A DNA stretch of 64,000 nucleotides from Agapanthus africanus. Lineage: Eukaryota > Streptophyta > Magnoliopsida > Asparagales > Amaryllidaceae. Both the position numbers and the translations under genes were made by a program. Shown one piece after another: positions 1 to 12,215 of the stretch (the first letter of the stretch is position 1; each line of letters begins with the position of its first letter). The stretch spans positions 27,978,079-28,042,078 of the forward strand of contig JASDDO010000026.1 in NCBI GenBank assembly GCA_030015575.1. The letters are read 5' to 3'. The notes under the pieces are model-generated. The model ran no database searches. It was not told the origin of the DNA and was given only the letters and a program-made list of their open reading frames with translations.

Positions 1-283
1 GCTATCAAAGCTTCGTATTCGGCTTCGTTATTTGTCCTCGGCTCTGTTAAGGAGAAAGCGAAGCGCATTATCCCTCCTTATGGAGTTACGAAGATGAGGC
101 CTACCCCCGATTTGATCATTGGCGTACTTTGTTTGGGTTTCTTTATGAAGGACGCTCCATCAAAATAAAGCTCCCATCGAGTATCACCACCGTCGATCGC
201 GTCAAACGCATGTTCGTCTGGCAAATCGCAATTCAGAGGAGAATCGGCAGGTATCGGGTGCTCAGCAAGGAAGTCGGCGATGG
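1..283 (-). pseudogene. Tat polyprotein fragment: linker and archaeal-type RNase H (aRH)
   Basis: Read on the minus strand from 283, this continues in frame with the RNase H coding sequence that stops at 12216 on the other side of the Athila insertion. It gives the linker AIADFLAEHPIP, then the aRH start YFDGAS and the motif NNEAEYEALIA, which carries a catalytic glutamate. The second RNase H is a hallmark of the Tat lineage. A TAA at 78-80 interrupts the frame, so the copy cannot make a complete protein. The remainder of pol lies outside the window. Confidence 0.85.
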
Positions 284-288
284 CCTGG
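284..288. repeat. Target-site duplication CCTGG, left copy (Athila insertion)
   Basis: CCTGG directly precedes the LTR start TGATCAG at 289 and recurs at 12211-12215 directly after the LTR end ATCA. Removing one copy and the element restores the flanking Tat reading frame. Confidence 0.95.
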
Positions 289-2193
289 TGATCAGTCGAA
301 AATATTGCATATTTTAACCGGCAATTTCCCTATCATCTGCATACATATAGAAGTGTTCGGTATCCGTATTTCACATATTAGCAAATCTATCACAGATTAT
401 CAGATTACATGTACTAGACCTTAAAACCGGTATTTCTAGGGAATTTGACTGCATTTCATTACATGGCATATTTTCTATATATCGCAACCCGTGTTTCGAA
501 GTCTGTGCAGGAAAAGGAAAGCTTGCTCGAACATTACACCGCTCAAAAGATATGTCAACTCACTAATTTCAAATCTGGTATCAACCCAAAGGAGCAATCA
601 CAAATCAACATATCAGACAAAGCCCTAGACATCATTACAAGACCACAACAGAAGCCACCAAGCCCAAGGATCCAACATGGCCGCGGATCCACGGCAGGGG
701 CTTGCTAAGGCCGCGGATCCGCGGCGGCTACAAGGGATCATCTCTTCATTTTTGGTGCAAAATTCCTGTCTCAGGGCCCACTGCTCAGAAATGCATCTCA
801 GTTTCCAGAAGACTCCAGAGACTTCTACCAGATCAGCAAACACTTTGATCTACATTAAACTAGCCTATCATTCTAGAACTTTCTTCCAAAACCCTAGCTT
901 AAACCCTAAGCTAGCTCCTAACAAACTCTCTCAACAAACTTTAGGAGGGAACTACCATTTCAAACCTAAGCCTAGGGTTTGGGAAGTCTATAAATAGAAG
1001 CCTAGACCTAGGGTGAAACATCTTAGAAAAATCTTACATCTTACATCCAAGAGAGGGTGTGATTCATTTTAGTTCATTTTAGCCAATCTCCCTCTTCATC
1101 TCCTTCCTCCTCAAGTCTAGTGAGAGGGCTTGTAGGAAACCCTAACCCTAATTCCAATTGAGATCAAGAATCCCGAGTACCCATTAAGCAAGAAGCCCGA
1201 CAACCTTTACGAGCGAAGCCGATCTTCAACGGAGCAAGCGATCCGAGCCGATCCACGACTCACGAAGCCGAGCGACGCCCTATCAACAATCTAGATTCTT
1301 CTTCTTGTAGTTCTTGAAGCAAATGTAATCGAAATTGTTGAGATAAATAAAGGTGATATTCTTTTATCTTGCTTTCTTTAATTTCTGCATCATGATATCT
1401 TTACAATTCGTAAATCTTTTCTGTGTGGTGATGTGTGAATAAAACTCCGCTCGTCGAAGAGTCGAGAAGGTCAATAGAATGATGATGTAACATAGCTTTA
1501 ATCGATTCTTGAGTCCTACGAGCTTTGTAAACCCTAGCAAGTTCAAGAAACGACGACCCATTTTGTTTCGATGCTTTCTTGATTGACATCGTTCAAAATG
1601 GGGGAGTTACGATTGTTTCTTGAATTTGGTAGAGGCTAGAAAAGGAATGATATCGACGAAAGAACAAGGGTTATGAGATGAAACCCTAGTCTCACGAGGA
1701 AGCCCCAACTCTCGTCGATCATCATCAATCTAGTATCAATCCTTCGAAGGACAAGAACACGATATCTTTAGATTACATCACGTCTATCGACCCGATCAAT
1801 TCCTACGAGCCTCTCTTAGATTCTTGACTGTTAATTGGAAAATATTATCGAAACCCAATTCTTGATTGTTTATCAGTTCTTGATTCTTGATTAAACATCG
1901 TGACACCTGAATCATTTGATACATTCTTGAATCATGTTTTCTTTTCTTGTCAATTAAGTTTTCAATTCAAGCATATCATTAAAACGAATCGTGCAATCCC
2001 TGTGGACGATCCGCACTCACTACAAACTACATCCGACACCGTAGTTTGATTGCGGTCAAAATATTTTTTTGGTTGTGAAGTTCTTTATAAATTTTCTGAT
2101 TACCGACACAAGAAACAGTTTCAATCAAAATGGTACCGTTTTAGGAGACCTTTGAAATGATTCATACTACACAACGGGAAAAACGATCAATCA
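289..2193 (+). repeat. Athila-like 5' LTR
   Basis: Begins TGATCAG and ends GATCAATCA. A TATA box (TATAAATA, 989-996) and an AATAAA signal (1346-1351) place transcription start near 1020 and give a short R region, leaving about 840 bp of U5. A telomere-like AAACCCTAACCCTAA lies at 1137-1151, downstream of the TATA box. Two near-identical copies of the palindrome GCCGCGGATCCGCGGC lie in U3 at about 679 and 709. Confidence 0.95.
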
Positions 2194-2196
2194 AAA

Positions 2197-2214
2197 TGGC
2201 GCCGTTGCCGGGGA
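2197..2214 (+). other. Primer-binding site, tRNA-Asp type
   Basis: TGGCGCCGTTGCCGGGGA, three bases after the LTR end. This is the classical PBS of Athila elements, complementary to the 3' end of tRNA-Asp. Confidence 0.9.
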
Positions 2215-3303
2215 TCGCGCTATAATTCGTTTACATTTTATAGTTTGAATTGAAAGAATTATTACATTTTACTTCTTGAAATCAAAATTCGTACAAACTC
2301 TTATACGTGTGTTGTGATTGATTGCAAGGTGATCTGGAGCATTCTGTGCTGTGGAAATTTTTTTGGAATATACCAGAGAGCTGAGGGAGCCAACAGAAAC
2401 TCCCTGAAGAAAACTTGTACAGTGATCTCACTGTTGGACCGCGTTTCCGCGGCGAATACCCACCAAGTGCGGCGGTTCCGCGGCTTGGTAAAGGGGTCTA
2501 TGGAAAATGTTTAGTGCAGGTACTTTCTTGCTCTCTCCCCTCTCCTCTTTTAGCTCCAATTAACCCTTTTCTGCAGGATTCTTTGCAAATAATCGCTGCG
2601 CCGCAAAAGCTAATTAAAATTGTGCGTGATTTTGTTTTTCTTGGTTGTTTTGCATTCTAAATACGGATAATAAGGGGTACGGCCAAATCCAAATTAGGTG
2701 GGGATTTTATTACCCTTCCTAGGCCCCGAAAACCACCAAACTTGCATCCGCATTGACCCCCATTAACTAAAAGAAATCTAGAGATGACTCTAAGGACTGT
2801 CGCGCTCAATTAGGACAGAAGAGGGCCGTGGGTAATTCATTGCTTATCCGCGTTTTCTTGTGGTGCCTAAGGCGAGTGTGTCTAAGGCTAGTGGTTTTTA
2901 ATTAGGCCCACTACTTACGTAGTGGAGTACCTTCCCACTTACCTGGCACTTATCCGGCCACAGGGGGACAAAGAGGCAGTGGAGGATTAATCCTGCGACT
3001 TGTCTTTTGGCAGTTATGAGCGGTCTAGAGCCGGACCTAGGTGACCATTAGATTCCAGGGTTGTGTTGCTGCATTTGGTTTGTCGCATCATTTTTTTCAA
3101 AATCCGTCCCTTTTTCAAAAGCAAACACCGCATTCATTTACCCCTAATTATAAGCCAACGCTGCCACTTGTACTAACCCTTTTTAGTACAAGATAGGCTG
3201 GACACGGGATTCTAGTGCCCGTTTAGTCCGCGTACCCCTTATTGACTCCGAAGTCGATATTTCTCCATTTACCTTTTCTTTACCTACTACCACACCCACA
3301 CCG
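2215..3303 (+). other. Athila 5' untranslated leader
   Basis: About 1.1 kb between PBS and gag start with no convincing reading frame. It includes a segment of about 105 bp (2857-2962) that recurs in the solo LTR at 37491-37588; see the findings. Confidence 0.7.
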
Positions 3304-4847
3304 ATGGACCCGAATCCATCAAATTTCTTTAACCCCAATCTGCCGCCGTCCGTTGGTGCGCAGAATCCACCCCGCATTTCTATCCAGGAGAGATGTTATC
3401 CACATAGAGGTCCTCTTTCGACCTGCTTATCCACACCACCAGCCAATGGGGATAACTTTGAAATCAAGCCCCAGTATATCAATCTTTTACCCAAATACCA
3501 CGGACTCGAGACTGAGGACGCTTACGTTTTCATTACCAAATTTGAAAACGTATGCGCAATGATGGGTACGTCACAACTTTCAGTGGATGCGATGCGTCTA
3601 CGACTTCTTCCATTTACATTGTGCGATATAGCCGAGAAGTGGCTATATAACACTACCGCACATTCTATTACGAATTGGGAAGAATTCGTCGCTGCATTCC
3701 TTAAGAAATTCTACCCACACCAAAAGACAGCTCGAATCCGTAGCGAACTGAACCAATTTGCCCACCTCCCTGCTGAACCATTCTCTAAATACTTTGAACG
3801 TTTCAAGGATCTATTGGTTCAATGTCCTCATCACGGCATCCCGAGATGGGAGCTTTGCCGAATCATATATGAGGGCAGTAACCCTAGCACTAAACAGAGC
3901 CTTGAAAATATGTGTCAAGGTACATTTATGACTAAGGATGATGGGGAAGCTTGGCGATACTTAGAAGAGTTCGCTGAAAAATCACTACAGTGGGAGAGTG
4001 GAACCCAACCATTGAATAGGGGTGGCGTTCACCAAATAGATGTGTCCATAGGTGTTCGAGCTGAAATGGCAGCAATGCAAAAGAAGCTCGACGCTATGGA
4101 ACACAAATTTGCAGCAGCCTCCCTAAACCCAATGTCACTCCCCAAAACTGTTTGTGGGTGTTGTTCTGATCCGTCACATTTAACGGAAGAATGTCCATTA
4201 AACTCTTCGTTTCAAGGTCACGAGTATTCTAATGCCGCATTTCAAAGACCTCGAAACGATCCATATTCTTCCACGTACAATCAGGGTTGGAGGAACCACC
4301 CGAATTTTGCTTTGAACCAAAACCAATCTCAAAACACGGTTCCAAACACGAATACTTTTCAAGGGCTATTCCTCCACCACAACAGCAACCCCTTCAACAC
4401 ACTCAGCACCCCTACCAGTCATAAAATTTCCAAAACCAGGGCAACAATCATGCACAGTCTAATCCTATGCAGTTGTCCTGTGCTGACGATTTCTCTCAAA
4501 TCACTCAAACCATGAAATCACTTTTATCAAATTTCATGGATGTTTCAACTGAGGTTAGATCTTCCGTCAGTGAGATAAAGAAAAACTCAGCGTCACAAGC
4601 TGAGAGTATCAGATCGATGGAAGCTGAGATCGCACGCCTCAAAGCTGAAATGAGTGCGAGAGAAAAAGGGAAACTTCCCTCTCAACCCCTACAGAATCCT
4701 GGGCATTACAATGTAAATGCCATCACAACGTTGAGATCGGGAAGAGTGCTGAATAATAATGTCGGGGAAGATATTGATAATACTGAAAATCATATCAACA
4801 CCCCAGCTGAGACCTTTCCACACACACACACACACTTCTCCTTCTGA
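3304..4847 (+). pseudogene. Athila gag (capsid and nucleocapsid), frameshifted
   Basis: Starts at ATG 3304 (MDPNPSNFF). The retrotransposon gag domain lies at about residues 105-190 (WEEFVAAFLKKFYPH region) and a perfect CX2CX4HX4C zinc knuckle (CGCCSDPSHLTEEC) at about residue 284. The product would form the particle and bind RNA. The original frame is lost near 4366, where an extra base moves the proline/glutamine-rich tail into another frame; that frame has a TAA at about 4421. Homology resumes at 4467 in the third frame and runs into a CA dinucleotide tract (4820-4834), where the frame shifts back. Gag is therefore broken in at least two places. Confidence 0.85.
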
Positions 4848-7110
4848 TCCTTCTTCTTCTACCAAACCACCTTCTCACGAGCCTATTCTCCAGTTCCCTT
4901 TAGGCTCGACACCTTCACCCAACCCTTATAGTTCTCCACAGACGGTCCCCACACCTCTTTTGGGACCTCGTCTACCCCCCTTTCCTTCTCCTATGATGGA
5001 CCCTGCGCTTATTGCGAAAGCTCCTTACCCGAACCGGTTAAGGGGTAACAGAACGAGTCATCATATGGAGAAAATTAAAGAAATGTTCAAACAGGTTAAC
5101 ATCAATATCCCTCTCCTAGATGCGATTCAACAAGTCCCCGCTTATGCGAAAATTCTTAAGGACTTGTGCACTAGGAAGAGGAAGACTCAAGTGCCGAAGA
5201 AGGTCTTTATGTCCAATAATATCAGCACTGCTTTTATTCCCCAGCTACCAAAGAAACGGAAGGACCCAGGATGTCCTACAATATCGATTTCTATTGGGGG
5301 TAAAAACATAAATCGTGCTCTTTTAGACCTTGGCGCGAGTGTTAACCTGCTCCCTTATTCTGTCTATGAGCAACTAGGGATTGGAGAGTTGAAACCTGCT
5401 CATTGCACTCTCCAGATGGTAGACCGATCTATCACCAAACCAAGGGGTGAATTAGAGGATGTGTTGATAAAGGTCGGGGAATTTGTTTTCCCTGTAGACT
5501 TCATTGTGCTCGACACACATCCTGTAGCAAACCCCCGGGGCCAAATTCCGGTGATTTTAGGTCGTCCTTTCCTTGCCACTTCCAACGCTGTTATAAACTG
5601 TAGAAATGGTTTAATGAATTTATCATTTGGAAATATGACCATTGAACTAAATATCTACAAAGTTGGAAGTCAGCCATCAGAACCTAGTGCTCATATTTTA
5701 GATGTGTGCTCTGTCCATAAGATCGCTCCCGATAGTTGTGGAGCTGAGGAACTTTGCTTTACTGATCTCGATGACATTAGCACATCTCTGTTTGACTTTG
5801 CACAAGATCTTAGTAAGGACACTTCACTTACACATGAGTCCTGCACTTCTGACTTTTCTCCACCCGAGTCTGTATCTTTCACAGGCTCTGAGCTTCTTTG
5901 TAAATCCAAAAATCAATCGATGATACCTCCTTCTATCATATCTCCGCCTGAATTAGATCTAAAAATTTTACCCTCTCATCTGAAATATGCATATCTAGGT
6001 GAGAAGGAGACTTTACCGGTTATAATATCCGCTTCTCTTGCATCAGAGCAAGAGAATGCACTTTTATCGGTATTAAGATCTAACAAAGAGGCGTTTGGTT
6101 GGAGTATGGCGGACATCAAAGGGATTAGTCCCTTGATAGTTGAACATCATATACATGTGATGGATGATGCCAGACCAACCCGAGAACCACAAAGACGGTT
6201 AAATCCCGTCATGAAGGAGGCAGTCATGAAAGAGATCGTCAAATGCTTAGATAGTGGTATTATATACCCCATCTCCGATAGCCAGTGGGTAAGTCCTATA
6301 CACGTCGTTCCTAAGAAATCCGGCATCACTGTTATAACAAATGAGGCGAATGAGTTGATTCAGACACGCGCCCAAACTGGATGGCGTGTATGTATCGATT
6401 ATAGAAAACTCAACGCTGCTACGAGGAAAGATCATTTTCCTCTACCATTTATTGATCAGATGCTGGAACGCTTAGCGGGACGACAGTACTATTATTTTAT
6501 GGACGGTTACTCAGGCTATAATCAGGTCCCCATCGCCAAAAAGGATCAAGATAAAACCACTTTTACTTGTCCTTTTAGTACTTTTGCTTACAGTCGCATG
6601 CCCTTTGGGTTATGCAATGCTCCCGCTACCTTTCAGCGGTGTATGATTGGGATATTCTCTGATATGATAGAGAATTTCCTGGAGATCTTTATGGACGACT
6701 TTTCGATTTTTGGAGATTTTTTTTCCGATTGCCTAGCTAATCTTGACGCTGTTCTTACTCGTTGCAAAGAGAAGAACTTGACTTTGAATTGGGAAAAATG
6801 CCACTTTATGGTCCAAGAAGGAATAGTCCTTGGACATGTCATTTCACAGAAAGGCATTGAGGTTGACAGAGCTAAAGTAGATGTCATTCAAAACCTCCCT
6901 CATCCCAAAAGCGTCAAAGATATTCGCTCTTTCCTTGGCCATGCGGGCTTTTATAGGAGATTCATTAAAGACTTTAGCAAAATTGCTAGACCTTTAACTC
7001 TTCTCCTGGCCAAGGATACGACCTTCCACTTTGACTCGGATTGCGAGACAGCTTTCGACTCACTTAAACACTCACTCACTTCAGCCCCCGTTTTATCATC
7101 ACCAAACTAG
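4848..7110 (+). pseudogene. Athila pol part 1: protease and reverse transcriptase
   Basis: Open from the CA tract to a TAG at 7108-7110. The aspartic protease motif DLGAS is encoded at 5326-5340, followed by the ILGRPFL flap-region motif. The reverse transcriptase contains WRVCIDYRKLN, FMDGYSGYNQ, MPFGLCNAPATFQ and the catalytic FMDD box (6688-6699), then the thumb/connection sequence up to the RNase H boundary. RT copies the element RNA into DNA in the cytoplasmic particle. The TAG falls between RT and RNase H. Coding resumes in the same frame directly after it, so it is a point nonsense mutation rather than a domain end. Confidence 0.9.
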
Positions 7111-8844
7111 GACTATCCTTTTGAGCTGATGTGTGACGCATCTGATTTTGCAGTAGGTGCAGTCTTAGGACAGCACATTGAAAAGATGCCACACGTGATT
7201 TACTATGCTAGTAAGACCCTGAATGATGCGCAAATCAATTATACAACCACAGAGAAAGAACTATTAGCGGTTGTATTTGCATTAGAAAAATTCAGGCCTT
7301 ACTTAATCGGCTCACCTATAGTTGTGTATACTGACCATTCCGCTTTAAAACATCTTCTGGCGAAGAAAGATGCAAAAGGTCGACTAATACGTTGGATCCT
7401 TCTGTTACAAGAATTCGATCTTGTTATCAAAGATAAGAAAGGATGTGAAAACGTAGTAGCCGACCACCTTTCACGCATCGTTTCTTCCCCTGTGACCCTG
7501 CCGATCAATGACTCGTTCCCTGACGAGCAACTCTTGAGCGTATCCACTGAACCATGGTTCAGGGATATTGTGAACTATCATGCCACGGGACTTATACCGA
7601 GCGATTGGTCAAAACAGGACAAATACCGTTTTCTATCCCAAGTAAAACACTATTACTGGGACGAGCCCTATTTGTTTAAATATTGTCCTGATCAGATCAT
7701 TCGCCGGTGCGTCCCAAATGAAGAGTTCAAGAGTGTTCTTTCATTTTGTCATGATCAGGCTTGTGGGGGTCACTTTGGTCCTAGAAAGACAGCGGAAAAG
7801 GTTTTGCAATGTGGATTTTATTGGCCGACCTTATTCAAGGACGCATTTGAGCATTGCAAAACCTGTACACAATGTCAGTATACGGGTGGAATATCCCAGA
7901 GGAATGAAATGCCTCAGCAACCCATCTTGGTTGTTGAAATGTTCGATGTTTGGGGTATAGATTTTATGGGTCCTTTTCCCAACTCCTTTGGGAATCTGTA
8001 CATATTGCTGGCGGTTGATTATGTCTCAAAGTGGGTAGAAGCCATTCCATGTCGCACTAATGACAAGAAAGTTGTCATTAAGTTCTTCAAAGAGAATATC
8101 TTCTCGCGATTTGGACACCCACGCGCTATCATTAGCGATAATGGGACACACTTCTGCAACAGGTCTTTCGAGACTCTGATGCGGAAATACTCAATCAACC
8201 ACCGAATTTCAACACCCTATCACCCCCAAACAAGCGGGCAGGCTGAAATCTCAAACAGACAAATCAAACTTATCCTGGAGAAAACTGTTGCTAAAAATAG
8301 AAAAGACTGGTCGACCAAATTGACGGATGCTCTTTGGGCATTCAGGACTGCATATAAGACCGACCTAGGAATGTCTCCATATAGGATAGTGTTTGGAAAA
8401 GCATGTCATTTACCTGTCGAGATAGAACATAAAGCATTGTGGGCTATAAAGGAAATTAATTTTGATTTAAACCTTGCTTGCAACTTTCGGAAGCTGCAAC
8501 TTAACGAGCTAAGCGAACTCCGTGATGAAGCTTATGATAATGCTGTAATCACAAAGAATAGGACTAAGGTTTTTCACGATAAAAACATTGTAAGGAAAAC
8601 ATTTTTACCTGGTCAACAAGTCCTTCTTTATGATTCACGATTACACCTTCACGCGGGTAAACTCCGATCTCGATGGAAGGGACCTTTTGTTGTGCGGTCT
8701 GTATACCCGCACGGGGCAGTAGAAGTTGAAAATGTTAAAAACGGCACTGTTTTCAAAGTAAATGGACATAGATTAAAGCCGTATTATTCCACTGACCCCA
8801 CGGAGGAGCTCTTGTTCTTACAAGAGCCAGTTTATTTGGATTAA
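7111..8844 (+). pseudogene. Athila pol part 2: RNase H and integrase
   Basis: In the same frame as the RT segment. RNase H begins at [16 protein letters not shown] and includes [18 protein letters not shown] and [11 protein letters not shown]. Integrase has an HHCC zinc-binding region ([10 protein letters not shown] ... CKTCTQC) and a catalytic D,D(35)E triad at 7960, 8137 and 8245 ([24 protein letters not shown]). A C-terminal region rich in basic and aromatic residues follows ([18 protein letters not shown]), with the stop at 8842-8844. No chromodomain is seen, as expected outside the chromovirus branch. The domains are intact; expression would be blocked upstream by the TAG at 7108. Confidence 0.9.
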
Positions 8845-10305
8845 AATTCCTCCGTCTCACCTTCATATCCAGTATATCATTGCATCATCTTTTGAATGAA
8901 GGTGAGTGAAAAGATAAGTTTGGGGGAAGTTCTTCACTTATATATTTTGCCCCCACTAATAATTCCTTCCAGATTTACAGGTTTTTGTAGATATAACTGT
9001 CGGCAACAGTGAGAACACTGTTGAAAACAAGTTTGGGGGAGGTTTGTGCTTATTTTTGCATCATTTGCATATCATCTGCATAAGCACAAAACATTTCTTT
9101 TGAAAATCTATAAAAATTGAAAAATTTTCAAAACCCATAAAAATTTAAAAATTTTCAAATATAAAAATAATTTTAATATTTACACTTTTTTGTATATAAA
9201 TAAGATAATGAAAGTTTAGATGGTGAAAAATTACATCCATGAGATTAGAAAAATTTAAGAAAACTAAGAAAATTAGAAGTTTTCTTATACGAACTAGTAA
9301 TAAGTAGTTATGAGCTGTTGTCCCAAGGGTTAGTAAGATGAAAGACGTCACTAATCTGAGGATAAAAATAAGTCTGAAAAATAGTTTCTATTCTGGAAGC
9401 CAAACATTTTGAACGTTGATACCCTGCTATTCGCACCTACACACGTCTTGAAGCCTGGGATAGTAGAGGATACCTTGAAATGCTCTTGTCTTAAAGCCAA
9501 AAGTATGAAGGAAATAAAAAGAAAAAAAAATGAATAAAGAAAAATATAAAGTGGTAAGAAAAATGGACACTGGTTTTGTTATCACCAAGGGCAAGAAAAA
9601 TGTATAGCGAGGGTGCTTCTTCACCTAGTGCCCTAAGGCCAACTGGTCTGGGAGTCACTGCTATGCCTGAGGTGGTGCAAGACGAGGAAAATACACCAAG
9701 TAAGCAAGCACAGGAGTAATCGGTCGGTTAGTACCTCAAGAAGTATTAACGGTCGCATGAAAGTGTGTGAGCAATCTCATCTAAATATTCATTAATTAAA
9801 AAGTACTGAGGCTGATGGGCAAGAGTATGATAGCTTGAATTGAATTCTCCGGGTGTAGGGATATCTTTACACACACGCAGGGTTATATGATCGATGTTTG
9901 GAAGAAAGATAGGAATGAAAAATAAGACGATGTTTTATTGAGGGAGGACGTGATTTCTAACATCTTTTCATGACCATTAAGATATGGCTCATGACAACCG
10001 AAAAGCTAGCTTAGTTGGAAACCCTAATTTTCAAAGTCTTTCTTTTACGATTCTTTTCTTTAAATGTAATATTCATGATCTTGCTTTTATTATTGGATTT
10101 TGTGGGTGCAATCCGCTGAAAACCCTCAGGAGACAACACTCCTCCTACTAGGGACACCTAGAGGTTTAAAGGCTTGTTGCACGTGCTCAGTGCAATCGTG
10201 TTGCCTACGAAAGTGTGCTAGTTAGTTTTTCTCTTTCTTTATTTTCTCCTTCTCTATTTAATAAAACATTCGCTCGAGACGATCGAAATTAAGTTTGGGG
10301 GTATT
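8845..10305 (+). other. Athila 3' non-coding region with polypurine tracts
   Basis: No reading frame of note; the env-like gene carried by some Athila elements is absent. The polypurine motif AAGTTTGGGGG occurs just before the 3' LTR (about 10291) and earlier near 8919 and 9030, so there are candidate internal priming sites as well as the canonical one. Confidence 0.75.
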
Positions 10306-12210
10306 TGATCAGTCGAAAATATTGCATATTTTAACCGGCAATTTCCCTATCATCTGCATACATATAGAAGTGTTCGGTATCCGTATTTCACATATTAGCA
10401 AATCTATCACAGATTATCAGATTACATGTACTAGACCTTAAAACCGGCATTTCTAGGGAATTTGACTGCATTTCATTACATGGCATATTTTCTATATATC
10501 GCAACCCGTGTTTCGAAATCTGTGCAGGAAAAGGAAAGCTTGCTCGAACATTACACCGCTCAAAAGATATGTCAACTCACTAATTTCAAATCTGGTATCA
10601 ACCCAAAGGAGCAATCACAAATCAACATATCAGACAAAGCCCTAGACATCATTACAAGACCACAACAGAAGCCACCAAGCCCAAGGATCCAACATGGCCG
10701 CGGATCCGCGGCAGGGGCTTGCTAAGGCCGCGGATCCGCGGCGGCTACAAGGGATCATCTCTTCATTTTTGGTGCAAAATTCCTGTCTCAGGGCCCACTG
10801 CTCAGAAATGCATCTCAGTTTCCAGAAGACTCCAGAGACTTCTACCAGATCAGCAAACACTTTGATCTACATTAAACTAGCCTATCATTCTAGAACTTTC
10901 CTCCAAAACCCTAGCTTAAACCCTAAGCTAGCTCCTAACAAACTCTCTCAACAAACTTTAGGAGGGAACTACCATTTCAAACCTAAGCCTAGGGTTTGGG
11001 AAGTCTATAAATAGAAGCCTAGACCTAGGGTGAAACATCTTAGAAAAATCTTACATCTTACATCCAAGAGAGGGTGTGATTCATTTTAGTTCATTTTAGC
11101 CAATCTCCTTCTTCATCTCCTTCCTCCTCAAGTCTAGTGAGAGGGCTTGTAGGAAACCCTAACCCTAATTCCAATTGAGATCAAGAATCCCGAGTACCCA
11201 TTAAGCAAGAAGCCCGACAACCTTTACGAGCGAAGCCGATCTTCAACGGAGCAAGCGATCCGAGCCGATCCACGACTCACGAAGCCGAGCGACGCCCTAT
11301 CAACAATCTAGATTCTTCTTCTTGTAGTTCTTGAAGCAAATGTAATCGAAATTGTGGAGATAAATAAAGGTGATATTCTTTTATCTTGCTTTCTTTAATT
11401 TCTGCATCATAATATCTTTACAATTCGTAAATCTTTTTTGTGTGGTGATGTGTGAATAAAACTCCGCTCGTCGAGGAGTCGAGACGGTCAATAGAATGAT
11501 GATGTAACATAGCTTTAATCGATTCTTGAGTCCTACGAGCTTTGTAAACCCTAGCAAGTTCAAGAAACGACGACCCATTTTGTTTCGATGCTTTCTTGAT
11601 TGACATCGTTCAAAATGGGGGAGTTACGATTGTTTCTTGAATTTGGTAGAGGCTAGAAAAGGAATGATATCGACGAAAGAACAAGGGTTATGAGATGAAA
11701 CCCTAGTTTCACGAGGAAGCCCCAACTCTCGTCGATCATCATCAATCTAGTATCAATCCTTCGAAGGACAAGAACACGATATCTTTAGATTACATCACGT
11801 CTATCGACCCGATCGATTCCTACGAGCCTCTCTTAGATTCTTGACTGTTAATTGGAAAATATTATCGAAACCCAATTCTTGATTGTTTATCAGTTCTTGA
11901 TTCTTGATTAAACATCGTGACACCTGAATCATTTGATACATTCTTGAATCATGTTTTCTTTTCTTGTCAATTAAGTTTTCAATTCAAGCATATCATTAAA
12001 ATGAATCGTGCAATCCCTGTGGACGATCCGCACTCACTACAAACTACATCCGACACCGTAGTTTGATTGCGGTCAAAATATTTTTTTGGTTGTGAAGTTC
12101 TTTATAAATTTTCTGATTACCGACACAAGAAACAGTTTCAATCAAAATGGTACCGTTTTAGGAGACCTTTGAAATGATTCATTCTACACAACGGGAAAAA
12201 CGATCAATCA
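10306..12210 (+). repeat. Athila-like 3' LTR
   Basis: 1,905 bp, same length as the 5' LTR and about 99% identical by eye. TATA box at 11006-11013. Ends GATCAATCA, immediately followed by the TSD CCTGG. Confidence 0.95.
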
Positions 12211-12215
12211 CCTGG
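12211..12215. repeat. Target-site duplication CCTGG, right copy
   Basis: Pairs with 284-288 and defines the Athila insertion. Confidence 0.95.

Larger units (their letters stand above)
289..12210 (+). mobile_element. Complete Athila-like LTR retrotransposon (11,922 bp)
   Basis: Two 1,905 bp LTRs (289-2193 and 10306-12210), a 5 bp TSD, a tRNA-Asp type PBS, gag, protease, reverse transcriptase, RNase H and integrase in Ty3/gypsy order, and a polypurine tract AAGTTTGGGGG before the 3' LTR. The PBS, the protease motif DLGASVN and the long non-coding stretch after integrase are as in the Athila lineage. No env-like reading frame is present between pol and the 3' LTR. The LTRs differ at about 14 positions by eye, which suggests insertion a few hundred thousand years ago at commonly used plant rates. 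gag-pol carries frameshifts and stops, so this copy is not autonomous. Confidence 0.93.

Noticed and set aside
4300-4847. Programmed frameshifting between gag and pol in the Athila element
   Set aside because: The shift breaks the gag tail, is accompanied by an internal stop, and lies at a microsatellite; decay explains it better.
8845-10305. env-like gene of the Athila element
   Set aside because: No frame of meaningful length with a membrane protein pattern; many stops in all frames.
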